Source: Amphibalanus amphitrite (Eukaryota; Arthropoda; Thecostraca; Balanomorpha; Balanidae). From it: a DNA stretch of 64,000 nucleotides. Under the pieces are notes generated by a model, which saw nothing but the letters and a program-made list of their open reading frames with translations, was not told where the DNA came from and ran no database searches. Both the position numbers and the translations under genes were made by a program. Shown here piece by piece: positions 11,723-22,286 of this stretch (the stretch's first letter is position 1; every line of letters begins with the position of its first letter). The stretch is taken from assembly GCF_019059575.1 (NCBI RefSeq), contig NW_024881963.1, forward strand, positions 186,001-250,000, in the 5' to 3' direction.

Positions 11723-12616
11723 CCCTCGCATGTGTGCGGCGTTTGCCAGCTTCTAATGTGTAGGGGGGGGGGGTCGGTTGGACCCCCCCTTGCCGTTTGG
11801 CCCCTGATCGAGCTAGAGCTTCGCGGAAAAAACGAGCGTGTTGCCCGTGACGAGAGGAAGCCGATGATATCCAATTTTAAGGTCCTAGGTCATTGGGTGA
11901 CCTTCCAGGTCAGGTCAATGACCCAAAGTCGGGAAAATCGGGACCTGTTAGAAAGTCGTAAAGTGTGGCTGCTAAGGGGGTTTTCATGGTGCTGATCACG
12001 AATATCGTGTTAGTTTTGATCACAGATGATGTCTTTAAGCATTTAGACCAGGTCGGGTCAGGTCAGGTCAGGTCAACCAGTAGGCATCGTGACGGGTATT
12101 CGTAGTACGTGTCAACCGCCTCTGACAGCTTCGTAACATGTTACGGAGGCACCAAAACTACTTCGTAAATGTTCAAATGGTTGCTAAATTCGAATTCAGC
12201 TCCAAAAACTAGCCTAGAAACATGTACAGCTCGAAAAAGTGAACCGAGGTCACCCGAGGTCACCAAAGGTCAATGACCTGACCTGACCTTCAGGTGACCT
12301 TGACACCCACCCTAATGCATGGAAGCAACATCAAATCACATGTTTGAACGTTTGAAACCACGAAAAGCTTGCAAACGCGCGGCTAATGCGAGCCGACATA
12401 CGCAGAATCGCGATTCCGGCCAAACATGGTCTCGGAAAAGAGGTCACAGGTCAAAGGTCATTTGGGTCAGGGTCATGAAATTTTCAGGGTAGGTGTAAAA
12501 TTGATCAATGTGAGGGTACTGAAAGTTTCGTCGCGATCGGCCGCTTTTTACCCGAGTTATTCGCGAAAAACCATGGGGGGGTCCATCCAACCCCCCCCCC
12601 CCTACACATGCGAGGG
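11723..12616. mobile_element. TTAA-flanked piggyBac-like MITE (E3)
   Basis: An 894-bp element between TTAA at 11719-11722 and 12617-12620. Ends are CCCTCGCATGTGT, then (left end only) a spacer and repeated ATGTGTAG, then G-run, TCGGTTGGA and C-run. GGTCA arrays occur at 11880-11925 and 12050-12075, TGACC arrays at 12245-12300. It is the intact copy of the family to which 28208-30261 belongs and shows the pre-insertion sequence at the nested TTAA there. Confidence 0.87.
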
Positions 12617-12620
12617 TTAA

Positions 12621-13314
12621 ATCGTGTATAAGGCCGTTATTTTTACCACTTTCAGCCAGATGCTATCTACGCCGGACTCTCCGTCGCTTAGTCCAAGCAC
12701 TTAAAACAGAGTGTGCCGTGAGTTTATTAAACAGGTCGGTCACAGCTCGTGGGTGACATTACGGCAACAACCCCTTCAAAACCAGTTGGAGGTGTAGGCG
12801 ATGAGTCGGACTCCGAAAAAAAAAAAACATTTTCAGTGCTCATACATATACGTTTATTTACACGACACACATGCATAGTCTCATACTTATTCACTTGCGA
12901 CAAAAATGCATGAGACAATGTGCTCATACGGTAAGCTTCATGTTATCCGAAATGCCTCATGTTATCGATTCACACGGTAAGCTTTGCAATAAATGTCTCA
13001 TGATACTGCTAATGCGTGGTTCTTGGTTCATCTTTACATGTGTATATTAGTTTGGTATTATGGTAAACACAAAACTCAGTATGTCGTGGCGATGGACGCT
13101 CGGAAAGTAATTCACTCGTTCCTTCAAGTGCTGGTCGATACGGGAGGTAGGAACCATTGGTGCAATCCTGTACGTAAGCGTCGTGCGTGACGCATACAAG
13201 TTACAACCATAGGCTCTTGCCAGCATGTCACATTACGCGTGCTGCGGCATTGCGTCTAGTAGCGGGTAGAGGAGCGAGTTTGATAGCAGTAAAGCCAACT
13301 TTATACGCCACGCC
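12621..13314. other. intergenic, short duplicated motif
   Basis: No gene. ACGGTAAGCTT with following sequence occurs twice (about 12929 and 12975), close to repeats of CTCATGTTATC. Otherwise unremarkable. Confidence 0.35.
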
Positions 13315-13318
13315 ACAA

Positions 13319-14183
13319 CAGTCGGGGGTAGGTTTGGTCAATCGTTGTCATTTTTAGCACATGCTATTTTTGTCACATGTGCTAAAAATGACAACAATTC
13401 TGCTATCTTTGACAGCGATGAAGCCGATTTTACTCCTCAGCGAGGAAATCACGATTTTGGAAAGATTAACACCGATTCTGGAAAAGAAGTGCTGCAACCT
13501 GGTGCAAGAAGAAGAAGCCAGCTTTAATATGCCCGTTGTTTGTATGATAGTTTGTTTTGTGGCCTGAAGTTGGAACTTGAAGCATCCGAAAATTGAAGCA
13601 TCCGAAAATGACTGATATCGATCGAAAACATGATGTTCATGAAAAAATAATAATATGTTAAGTTGAGAGAGGAGGCCATTTTATCCAGATGTGGTGGTTT
13701 ACTTCTCGACATTATTTTGGCTGATGACGGCCGCGCACCATCCGCGTCATTACATGGCGGTCGTCATCAGCAAAAATAATAGTTCAAGAAGTAAACCACC
13801 ACATCTGGATAAAATGGCCTCCTCTCTCAACTAAGCATATTATCTTTTCATCAAAATTATGTTTTCGATCAATATCGATCATTTTCGGATGCTTCAATTT
13901 AAAGTTCCAACCTCAGCCTTCAAAAAAGGCATACTTCAACGTTGGACTACCATACAAACAACGGTTATATTTAAGCTGGTTTCTTCTTCTTGCAACAGGT
14001 GGCAGCACTTCCTTTCCAAAATCAGTGCTTGTATTTCCAAAATCGTGATTTCCTCGCTTAGGAGGGAAATCGGCTTCATCTTTGCCAAAAAAAATAGCTG
14101 ATAGCGGTGTCAATTTTGGCACATGGTCGCCAAAAATGGCATGTGCTAAAAATGACAACGATTGACCAAACCTCCCCCGACTG
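13319..14183. mobile_element. long foldback (hairpin) element
   Basis: An 865-bp near-palindrome. It begins CAGTCGGGGGTAGGTTTGG and ends with the complement, and the arms of about 400 bp pair over most of their length around a centre near 13750 (a GC-rich loop between two copies of GCTGATGACG and its complement). It is flanked by ACAA on both sides (13315-13318, 14184-14187), a possible 4-bp target duplication. Small open frames inside are shared between arms only as mirror images and are not credible genes. A single strand would fold into one long hairpin. Confidence 0.8.
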
Positions 14184-14187
14184 ACAA

Positions 14188-14539
14188 GCCATCGCGCAAC
14201 ACAATAATGCTGATGCACAAACAAAATAAAGATGACAAATTATGCTGTTCTCAAGGTATCAATTATAAATGAAGGGAGAGGATTGGATGCCTGTACGAAT
14301 CCTCACCAATATCCGACCTTAGAAATCGGGTGCCGGCTACACAGAAGATGCGCCACACCATTCGACCAAATGTTTGTAGGCTCAGCTTAAAAAAAATGTG
14401 GCAGCGTTGGGTCACTTCAGGGCTCCATGCTGAGACGGAGCCAGTCGCATTTTACACAATTGACTCGGGATCTAGGTATCCAGGGAAAAGAGGGTAGAAA
14501 TCATCACTTATCGGGGCTCTGAAAAAAAATCATTTGGAG
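14188..14539. other. intergenic
   Basis: No gene seen. The last part may be degraded 5' sequence of the LINE that follows. Confidence 0.35.
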
Positions 14540-14580
14540 GCAGGTCCCGACACCTAGGCACTGTGTCTCGGTGACGGTGC

Positions 14581-15243
14581 ATGCGTCAAAGACCCTTGGC
14601 CTGTCGGTCTACAACATTTACGCACCTCCAGCGCGTTGGACAAAAGGCCAGGGCACCCAGGAGCAGGGATTCCAGCCGGACGGATCAGACTGGAGCAACC
14701 TGCCGTGGTGTGCGGCGGCTTCAACGCACACAGCCTCAGCTGGACGCCTACCACCCCGAGACAGCCCTCGAAGAGGCCATTGAGGACTGGGCCGTCGATA
14801 ACGGCATGACCATCCTCAATGACGGTGGGTGCACCAGGCAAAACCCCAGCACCGGCGGAGTCTCTGCACCAGACGTCTCACTGGCTTCCAGGGACCTCCT
14901 GCGATCGAGAGACGTCACCTGGGTGACGCAACGAGGAATCGGCTCTGACCATCTGCCGATCCTCGTCACACTGTCTTCGTCTGTGCAACGTCCACGACGG
15001 GAAGGCCGAGGCCGGTTCTCCCACCGGAGTGCGGACTGGCCCAAGTTTCGGGAGGAGCTGGACCGGATCACCGCCTGGTCAGCGCGGCCAACCTCCCTGA
15101 ACGAGGCCGCCAACAGGCTAGCAGCCACTATCCTGTGGGCGGCCAGGGCCAGCATCCCCTTCGGCAATGGCCGAGGACGACGCCCGCCCTTCTGGAATCA
15201 AGCTTGCCAGGATGCAACCAACCGACTGGAAGAGGCACGGTAG
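14581..15243 (+). pseudogene. LINE endonuclease fragment
   Basis: Frame carrying the C-terminal half of an AP-type endonuclease: APDVSLAS (the conserved D-x-x-(L/I)-(A/S) strand) and GSDHLPILVTL with the catalytic SDH. The N-terminal catalytic residues are split over other frames upstream (a GGFNAHS segment can be read near 14720). The 220-codon frame ends at a TAG inside the region expected to link to the RT. Remnant of the LINE polyprotein, not a host gene. Confidence 0.8.
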
Positions 15244-15379
15244 CTGCATCCCGTAGCCGCTCCCGCGCGGACATTCTGCGCTACCAGGAGGAGCGGGCAG
15301 CGGCCGACAAAGTCGTGGACAACGAGAAGACCGCCTTATTCCGTCAAAAGGCGGCAGAACTCAAGCCGGACGGAGACAT

Positions 15380-16420
15380 GTGGCACCTGATCCGCACTAT
15401 GGACGGCCGGCGACCTCCAGCAAAGCCGGCCGTAGCTATCTCAAGACCGGGCACGGAGAGGGACAGCCAGCGCAACCAACGAGACCAGCCGTCACCGACA
15501 AAGAGAAGGCAGAACTCTTTTGTCAGGCCTACGCGCAGGTGTCCCGCCTGCCCAAGGACAAGACCTCAGATCATTCCATCAAGATCGAGGCTAGACGAGC
15601 CTCGAGCCAGACGTGCTGCAGCGGCGGTCGTGACGCCTTCTGCTCGCCCTTCTCCCGCAGAGAGCTCCTGCTCGGCATCAGGAAACTGCGGAAGGGACGC
15701 AGCCCCGAGGTCAATCAAGTGACCACCGGCATGCTCCACCAACTCAGCCCCTCAGCGGAACGCCACCTGCTGGAGGTGCTGAAGTGGAGCTGGCGCACCG
15801 GGGAGGTTCCCGCGTCATGGAGGGCGGTGGATATAGTCGCTATTCCCAAGAAATGGAAATCGCCGAGCGAGACCGGCAGCTACAGACCGATCAGCTTGCA
15901 CAGCTGTATCGGAAAGCTCGCTGAACGACTCGTGCAGCATCGTCTCCAACACTGGCTCGAGCGCGCCGGAAAGCTGAACCGAAACCAGGCCGGTTTTCGG
16001 AGGGGCCATTATACACTGGACCAGCTAGCCCGAGTCACCTAGACCATCTTTGACGGCTTCGAGTCCAAGAAGCCTCAGCGAGCCATCCTCGTCCTCCTGG
16101 ACTACGCGCGAGGGTACGACCGGGTGTGGCGGGATGCGCTGTACGCTAAGATGCGGCGACTGGGTGTACCGGACTGTGCTACACGCTGGATCAGGGCCCT
16201 ACTCAGCGACCGGCGCGCTAGAGTGAGATGGGGCACGTCAGCCTCCCGGTAGCGGGTCTTCCAGGGGGGCCTGCCGCAGGGCAGCGTGCTCGTCCCTCTC
16301 CTCTGGCTCATCTATTGCAACGACATCGACGACCGACTCCGGGCCGGAGACTCGAGCTCAACAGTCTCCCTCTTCGCGGACGACGTGGCTCTTCTCGCGA
16401 CGGGTCGCTCTCTGTAGGAG
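15380..16420 (+). pseudogene. LINE reverse transcriptase fragment
   Basis: One frame (15380-16042) carries RT fingers: WRAVDIVAIPKK and GSYRPISLHSCIGKLAERLV. After a stop, other frames give ILVLLDYARGYDRVW (motif A), GGLPQGSVLVPLLW (motif B) and SLFADDVALLA (catalytic FADD, about 16370-16400). Frame changes and stops separate these motifs, so no active enzyme is possible. Confidence 0.85.
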
Positions 16421-17369
16421 TGTACGGACAGGCTCCAATCGGCCCTGGATGGGCCGGTTGGAGCCTGTCAGCCGGTCAGCCTGTCAGCCTGTTGGAGTCA
16501 GCCGCTGGGTGAAGACTTGGAATGTCCAACCCAGTCCATCCAAGTGCGTGATGACCACCTTCACGCTGGACCCCAAGAAGTGCGGCGGCAAGGTCAAGCC
16601 CCAGCTCGCTTCTGCGACCATCTGCTAGGCTACGAGGAGACGCCCACCTTCCTCGGCCTGAAGTTGGACTGCCAGCCGACATTTGCCGCCCACAGCGCCG
16701 CCCTCAGAGAGAAGATGGCAAAGCGCCGTGCTTGCATATCAGCGATCGCCGGAAGGAGCTACGGAAGCCACTGTAGCACACTCTGCATCGCCTACAAGAG
16801 CTACGTGCGCTCCCTCTTCGACTACGGGGCGGTCATCTACTCCACCCATGCGGCACCGGCTGTTCGCGAGCGCCTGGAGGTAGAGCAGCGGAAGTGTGCA
16901 CGCCTGATTACCGGCTGCATCAAGCTCACGGATAAGGAGACTGGTGGCGGAGGCAGGCCTTCCCCTGCTATCACTCCGTACCAAGGAGCTAGCAGCCGGC
17001 GAGTACGCGCGCATAGTCCGTCTACCTCCGGGAGACCCCGCTCGCAAACTACTGAACAAGACACCACCACCGAGACTCCGCTACCGGGCCCTCGAGGCAT
17101 GGAGGCGCGCGGTGACGTCTGCCGAAGAGGCGGGTCTGCCACCGCCGCCACCGGCAGACGAGGACGCGACCCTCTCATTCAAGCCATGCTTTCGCCGGGT
17201 CGGTAGGTGGGTCTGCGACAGGGTGGGCTTGAGCGACCTCCCATTGGAGCCCCTGGCACTCTACCAGGGAGCACCACCCTGGCACCACTGTGGAGACGCC
17301 GTCGGTTTCGTGCTGGACCTGCCGCAGCCCACAAGGAGGACAGACCTGCCGGAAAAGAGTAAGGAGGCG

Positions 17370-18330
17370 GCGTTAGCGGCGCTGGCCCTCGTCCCCGATC
17401 CAGACTGTACCATCTGGTCTGACGGATCCGCCAAGGAGGGCACCATCCAAGGCGGCGGTGGAGCGGTCCTGGAGCTCCACCACGAGGGACGCACAATCGA
17501 GCGCGTGGCACCGGCCGGTCGAGTGTGCAGCAGTACCTATGAGGGTGGAGCTGGTGGCAATCACGGAGGCTCTGACATGCCTCCATGAGCTACCGGTCCC
17601 CTCTAGAGCACTCATCAAGAGAGTGCTGCTCTGCACAGACTCCCGGTCGGGGCTCCAGCTACTTAGCCGCGGCCCGGATGACCAACAGTCGGCCATCGGT
17701 CAGCGCGTCTGGGGCCTAATAGACGCGCTGACAGCCACAGGGTCAGCCACATCACCCTGCACTGGGTCCCTGGCCACGCCGACCTCGCCGGCAACGAGGC
17801 AGCCGACCCGACTGCCTCGCCAACCAAGCCGCCGCCGACTGCGCTCAAGAGGAGGCCCCGATCGACCTCTCCAGCGCGCGAAAAACCATCCTTCGCTGGA
17901 CATCGGAGCTGGCCTCCCCACGGGCGCAGCGGCACCCTCACCGAGACCCTACTCCGAGCCACGACGAGCTGGACAGGTGAGGCCAGGCCACCCTGTCCCA
18001 GCTTCGCACCGGCTACTGTACACTGGTGCGAGCCAGAGCTCATCGCCTCGGCTTGGTCGAAGACCCGACCTGCCGAGCCTGCGGCGAGGAGGAGGAGGAC
18101 ACGGAGCACCTCCTGACCGGGTGCCCTGCGCATTTGGCGGCGATGGCCGGCTTCTGAGGGCACTGTCCGACCCTGGCGGAAGTGCTCTCGGGGCCGGCCC
18201 AACACATCATCGAGTTTCTGAAGAGAGTGGGGTGGGTGCAGGTCGCCACCGACCCGCCCCCGCCGGCCGCGCCCTAGGCGCGGCCCGCGACCGCGCAGAA
18301 GAAGAAGAAGGCAGGTCCCGATGGGAATAC
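17370..18330 (+). pseudogene. LINE RNase H and zinc-finger fragment
   Basis: Contains the RNase H signatures CTIWSDGSAKEG (first Asp), LLCTDSRSGLQLL (third Asp) and HWVPGHADLAGNEAAD (near 17760-17812) with its terminal His and Asp, in more than one frame. It is followed by CRACGEEEEDTEHLLTGC (near 18073), the CCHC-like finger typical of LINE C-termini. This part defines the element as an RNase H-bearing LINE. Confidence 0.82.
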
Positions 18331-18475
18331 GGGTGGTCCCGCTGGCATTGTTCACTACTGATCGGTTGAAGCCACTGTTTGGCCGGTTTGAATAAACATG
18401 CGAGACAGGAATATTTACACATACTTACACGTCATGAATACCGGATGATTGAATATTACAGACATCAACAGCAGT

Positions 18476-18498
18476 TATTTATGTATTTATTTATCTAT

Positions 18499-18529
<31 letters not shown>

Positions 18530-18535
18530 TTTGCG
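18476..18535. repeat. (ATTT)n microsatellite
   Basis: About 13 tandem ATTT units with minor variants (one ATGT, one ATCT). It lies about 60 bases after the LINE's 3' end and may have grown from its tail. Confidence 0.9.
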
Positions 18536-18539
18536 CATC

Positions 18540-20365
18540 GTAGTGGGATCCAACAATCGTTGGCTTTTACCGCCACTGTGTCTGTGTACATGACATTAAA
18601 ATGATAAAATAGCGCGGCATACGAGCGTAGGGACTCGTACATGCCTACATATCTAATCGTACATACACGATATTCACATCAGCAAAAGATAAAAAGCGTG
18701 ACGGAAGAAGCTAAAATAGCTAAATATAAAGCATGTAAAAGCGCAGGTGTAAAAGTAAACGGTGGTGGATCTACCTACGCTCGGCCCTCGAGCATCGTCT
18801 TCACCTCGGCTTGGAAAGATTCCGGTTTGCTGTTGCGCCGAGTCTCGTTCGGCAGGAGGTTCCACGTACGGAATGCGCGCACAGGCGCAGTCCTCCGCGT
18901 GGCCTCTAGCCGGCACCGCTGTAAATGGAGCCTACCGTCGGCAGTCGCGCGAGTGGTCCGCTCGGAGATTTCCGCCCGGGCGCAGACCTGCGATCTTAGA
19001 AGGTGCGTCGATGTAATAGATGAGCCTATGTACTAGGACACAATCCCTGTACTCTACAAAGTCGCCGAACGACATCCAGCCCAGCTGTTTACGCAGAGGT
19101 GAAAAAAATGTCTACGCTGTCTCCAACTGTATAAGCTGGCATACTGGCTCTGTCTCCAGGCAAATTGTAAACTTTTTTGGCTGAGCAGCACACGAAGCCC
19201 TTATCTATACAACCTTTACAATTTTCTGGCTTTGAAAGACAATCAAGTTCTGTTAGATAAAAGGTGAAGTATTTTCAAGAGCTGAAAAAGGATCAAAAAG
19301 TGGAAACGTAATATTTTGGATTTTGGAGTTGCTTTTGGGGAAGTGTTCCTTTTATACCTACCTTCAAAAACTTTCTGCCATCTTTCTGCCATCTGGACCC
19401 AACAATACCAATTGGAAGACTGGCTGTGTTTATGCTGTGTTCCCATGCTTTTGAACCGCAGTTATCACGAATGCCGCGAACAAATGCGAAGGGTGTATTT
19501 GTTTCTGGGATAGACTAATGGCTAGCCTTTATGCTTTAATCGCGAGGTCAACTCAAAACGATTGAACTGATTGAACCATGTGTCAGCCGCACGTAAACTA
19601 AGTTTACGTGCGGCTGACACATGGTCAAATTTGCCTTTTAATGTGACAGTACGGATCGCGAAGTTCAGCATTTTGTTGACACGGTGTTGTAAGTGCTGCG
19701 TAGGCGGTTATGCATATGAAAAAGGCAGCTGCAAGCTTGAAAGGACTTGGCCAATTTTCATTACTGAGCCGAATGAAATATTTAAAAGAAGTATATTATA
19801 TAACCTACATGGCGCATAATTTAGGGCGACACTCTCGACTCCCTGATAAAACCTAAAGGTATCTGGTGTTCATGCTAGCATTTAGTTTTGTTCATTATTT
19901 TTCGTTAAAGGAATTTCAAAGTGGATGCAATGTACCATGTTATCAAGAATATCAGTATCACGCAATGCTGCAGCCGCAATATCTCTAGTGTAGAAGCATA
20001 TAAACACGGTGCAGGATTCATCGCTATACTTGGCTTATGTCGCAAGGAATGCCTGACATACACACATATGCACCCCCAGGCATGCATAATAGATAACAGT
20101 CGACCTACTGTTATCTGTGGAATCGTCATTACAGCTGTCACCCTGCGTCGTAGCTTCTTTTATCTACAGAAGCTACACCATTACTGAATAATGCAGTAGA
20201 TAAATAGCATTCCAAATCCTCGCCAATCGTCGTGACGGTTCATTAATATTGCGGTTGTTAGCGGTCGAATCTGGGAACGCCAGTTTCAAGCTATACCTGT
20301 AAAAGTAAGACAGCGCACTCGCTGCATGACCCGGCCCGACCGGACTGTTGGAATGTGGGCCCGAT
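18540..20365. other. intergenic, nothing coding recognised
   Basis: Contains a GC-rich open segment near 18760-19015 with no recognisable family, the perfect inverted repeat at 19575, and AT-rich sequence downstream of the opsin gene. The first AATAAA for the minus-strand opsin is not obvious. Confidence 0.35.
19575..19625. repeat. 51-bp near-perfect palindrome
   Basis: Two exactly complementary 25-base arms separated by a single base, starting ACCATGTGTCAGCCGCACG. A transcript would form a very stable 25-bp hairpin. No target duplication or family was recognised. Confidence 0.9.
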
Positions 20366-21430
20366 TCAGGCAGGCGTTGTCGACACGACGTCGTCCACGC
20401 CCTTCTGGCTGGCGGTAACGGCCGACGCGGTGGTGGGCGCCTCCTGGCCGCAGCCGAGCCGGCGTCCCAGCGCCTGCCGGTACGCCGGATGGCTGATGGC
20501 GTACGCGAACGGGTCCAGGCAGGCGGCCGTCTTGCACGTGCACGCCGGAATCATGGAGACGAGCGGCGTGACGTAGGCCTTGCCGCCGAACGCCCCCAGG
20601 AAGGCCACGGCCGCATACGGCGTCCAGGCGAACAGGTAGAGCGCTGTCAGCATGACGCCCACCTTGGCGACGCGCAGCTCCTGGCGCATGTCGCCGTCAT
20701 CGCCGGCACGCAGCGACTTGACGTTCATCTGTGCCGACTGGGCGCGCATGGTGCTCTCGTGCGCTGAAACGTGCATAAAGATGCGGATATAGAAGACGGC
20801 GATGGACAGCACGGGCAGCACGTACATAGTGAGGAAGATGCCGGCGATGTAGGCGCGCGTGTCCCAAGCGTCAGACAGGAAGTCGATGCCGCACGATGTG
20901 AGGAAGCCCTCGGGGGTGAACCGGCTGAACAACTCCAGCAGAGGCAGCACCACCCACGGAGAGATGTACACCCACATGAGCGCGATCAGGCAGAGCGCCC
21001 GGCGACACGTCATGCGAAAGTCGACACCCATCGGGTCCGAGATCTTCTTGTAACGGTCGTAGGCGATGAGGGCGTTGGCGCACGACGAACCGGCGCCGGA
21101 TATGGTACCGATAGTGGCAAACACGGCGCAGCCCACCCAGCCCAGCGCCGGGCCCTGGTGGAAGCTGTTATAGATCATGATGGGTGTCTTCAGCATCATC
21201 AGGAAGTCCATGGAGGCCAGGTTGATGATGAACAGGTTGGAAGGCGTGCGAAGTTCCTTTGTCGTGAGGAAGATCCAGAGCACGCTGCCGTTGCCGAGGA
21301 CGGAGACAATGTGGAAGATGATGTAGAGCATGCCGAGTACGTAGTGGGCCACCGGGTCTGGCGCGCGGAATGACAGCCAATGCTCGTTGACGTGCGTCAG
21401 GTAGTCGTCCGGCGTGTTCCATCCCAGCAT
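20366..21430 (-). CDS. r-opsin, UV/short-wavelength arthropod group
   Basis: A 354-residue Gq-type visual opsin, a seven-helix receptor that binds retinal. Visible marks, numbered from the ATG at 21430: Lys300 in helix 7 (IPACTCKTAACLDP, Schiff-base lysine), disulfide cysteines Cys101 and Cys180, DRY at 125-127, Glu174 in FTPEGFLTSC (counterion position), HVSAHE at the start of loop 3, WTPY in helix 6, and a helix-8 HPAYR in place of the usual HPKYR. Lys81 in FLMMLKTPIMIYNSF is the lysine known from insect UV opsins (bovine position 90). All seven segments read through without an intron. The frame stays open upstream of the Met, past a pyrimidine-rich AG near 21494, so an upstream exon adding N-terminal residues is possible; otherwise the N-terminus is short (about 20 residues before HWLSF). 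Likely functional. Confidence 0.94.
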   Translation of the reverse strand: MLGWNTPDDYLTHVNEHWLSFRAPDPVAHYVLGMLYIIFHIVSVLGNGSVLWIFLTTKELRTPSNLFIINLASMDFLMMLKTPIMIYNSFHQGPALGWVGCAVFATIGTISGAGSSCANALIAYDRYKKISDPMGVDFRMTCRRALCLIALMWVYISPWVVLPLLELFSRFTPEGFLTSCGIDFLSDAWDTRAYIAGIFLTMYVLPVLSIAVFYIRIFMHVSAHESTMRAQSAQMNVKSLRAGDDGDMRQELRVAKVGVMLTALYLFAWTPYAAVAFLGAFGGKAYVTPLVSMIPACTCKTAACLDPFAYAISHPAYRQALGRRLGCGQEAPTTASAVTASQKGVDDVVSTTPA

Positions 21431-21600
21431 CCGGACCTCCGAGCTGTGGCCAACGGGACTTGTCAGTCTCACCCCGTCCGGTCCGGGCCTGACTGGACAT
21501 CGGACGGACAGGAATCAGAATAGGGCAGAAGGAACAATCCACGTTAACAAAAAGCATAACTTACATATAGAGTGAACTCGGTGAAAATGCCTTTAACGCG

Positions 21601-21611
21601 TAATTTCATTA
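21601..21611. promoter_or_regulatory. P3/RCSI-like homeodomain site upstream of the opsin
   Basis: TAATTTCATTA matches the palindromic TAATNNNATTA class bound by paired-type homeodomain dimers, the core of rhodopsin promoter elements in arthropods. It lies about 170 bases upstream of the opsin ATG. The match is short, and a GTAAGT at 21559-21564 (minus) suggests this stretch might instead be an upstream exon. Confidence 0.35.
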
Positions 21612-22281
21612 GGCCGTTGTTGTGCCTCCTCACAACGTAAAAAGGTGCTTGTCCCGATTTCGGTGACACGATAATTGATAGAGTAAGATCATAACATACC
21701 GCGCAGCTTGGATTGAAGGGGAAAAGGGGCAGAGGTGGATAGTCACGTTTCACTTTCCAACTATGTGTTGTTTCGAGTTACCCATGTGCCTAACTGGAAG
21801 CGAATGCCTAAAAAACTGACGTAGCCCTTACTAGCATCGAGGTGTGAGGCTGTTTTATCTCAGTTCTGAAAGAATTTATCGTATACAAAAGAACTTTTAG
21901 GCGTGGCTGCGAAGTCGGAGAAGGAATTGCTCGCAGTCGAAAGTTCTAGCCGAAGTCGGAGTCAGCATTGCGAGAAAAGAAGGAATGGGCTGCAGCGCCA
22001 GACCTTACTTTTAGCGTTGCATGCCATTTATAAAGCATAATTGCAATGTAAGGCCTTGGAAAGTGGTACATGCAAGGGATTGTTTCAGGCAAGATGAAAA
22101 GATCTCCCACATGAACTTTATATCTAGCAGCTGGAGCCGCAGCTGGAGTCGGAATGGATTTCCGAAATCGTGAGTCTTTGTCAGAGTCGGAATCACCGAA
22201 AATCCATCGACGTTGCAGCCCTGCTATTAGTTATACGGGGAATATAAGATAAATTACAAATTTGTCCTTATGCTTTGATCG
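21612..22281. other. intergenic upstream of the opsin
   Basis: AT-rich. Short imperfect repeats of AGTCGGAGT-type sequence (21910-22190). No gene recognised. Confidence 0.35.
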
Positions 22282-22286
22282 GTCTA

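Larger units (their letters stand above)
14540..18410 (+). mobile_element. degenerate I/R1-type LINE with RNase H
   Basis: GC-rich non-LTR retrotransposon relic. In order along the plus strand: AP endonuclease C-terminal half, reverse transcriptase, post-RT region, RNase H and a CCHC-like zinc finger, followed by AATAAA at about 18390. Presence of RNase H after the RT points to the I/Nimb/R1-related LINE groups. The frame changes several times and in-frame stops occur (for example TAG at 16040-16042), so it is dead. The 5' part, including ORF1 and the start of the endonuclease, is missing or unrecognisable. Its high GC content contrasts with the AT-rich flanks. Confidence 0.88.

Noticed and set aside
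20771..21373. 200-codon plus-strand frame
   Set aside because: Antisense of the opsin; His/Glu/Val-rich composition mirrors GC-rich third positions of the true gene.
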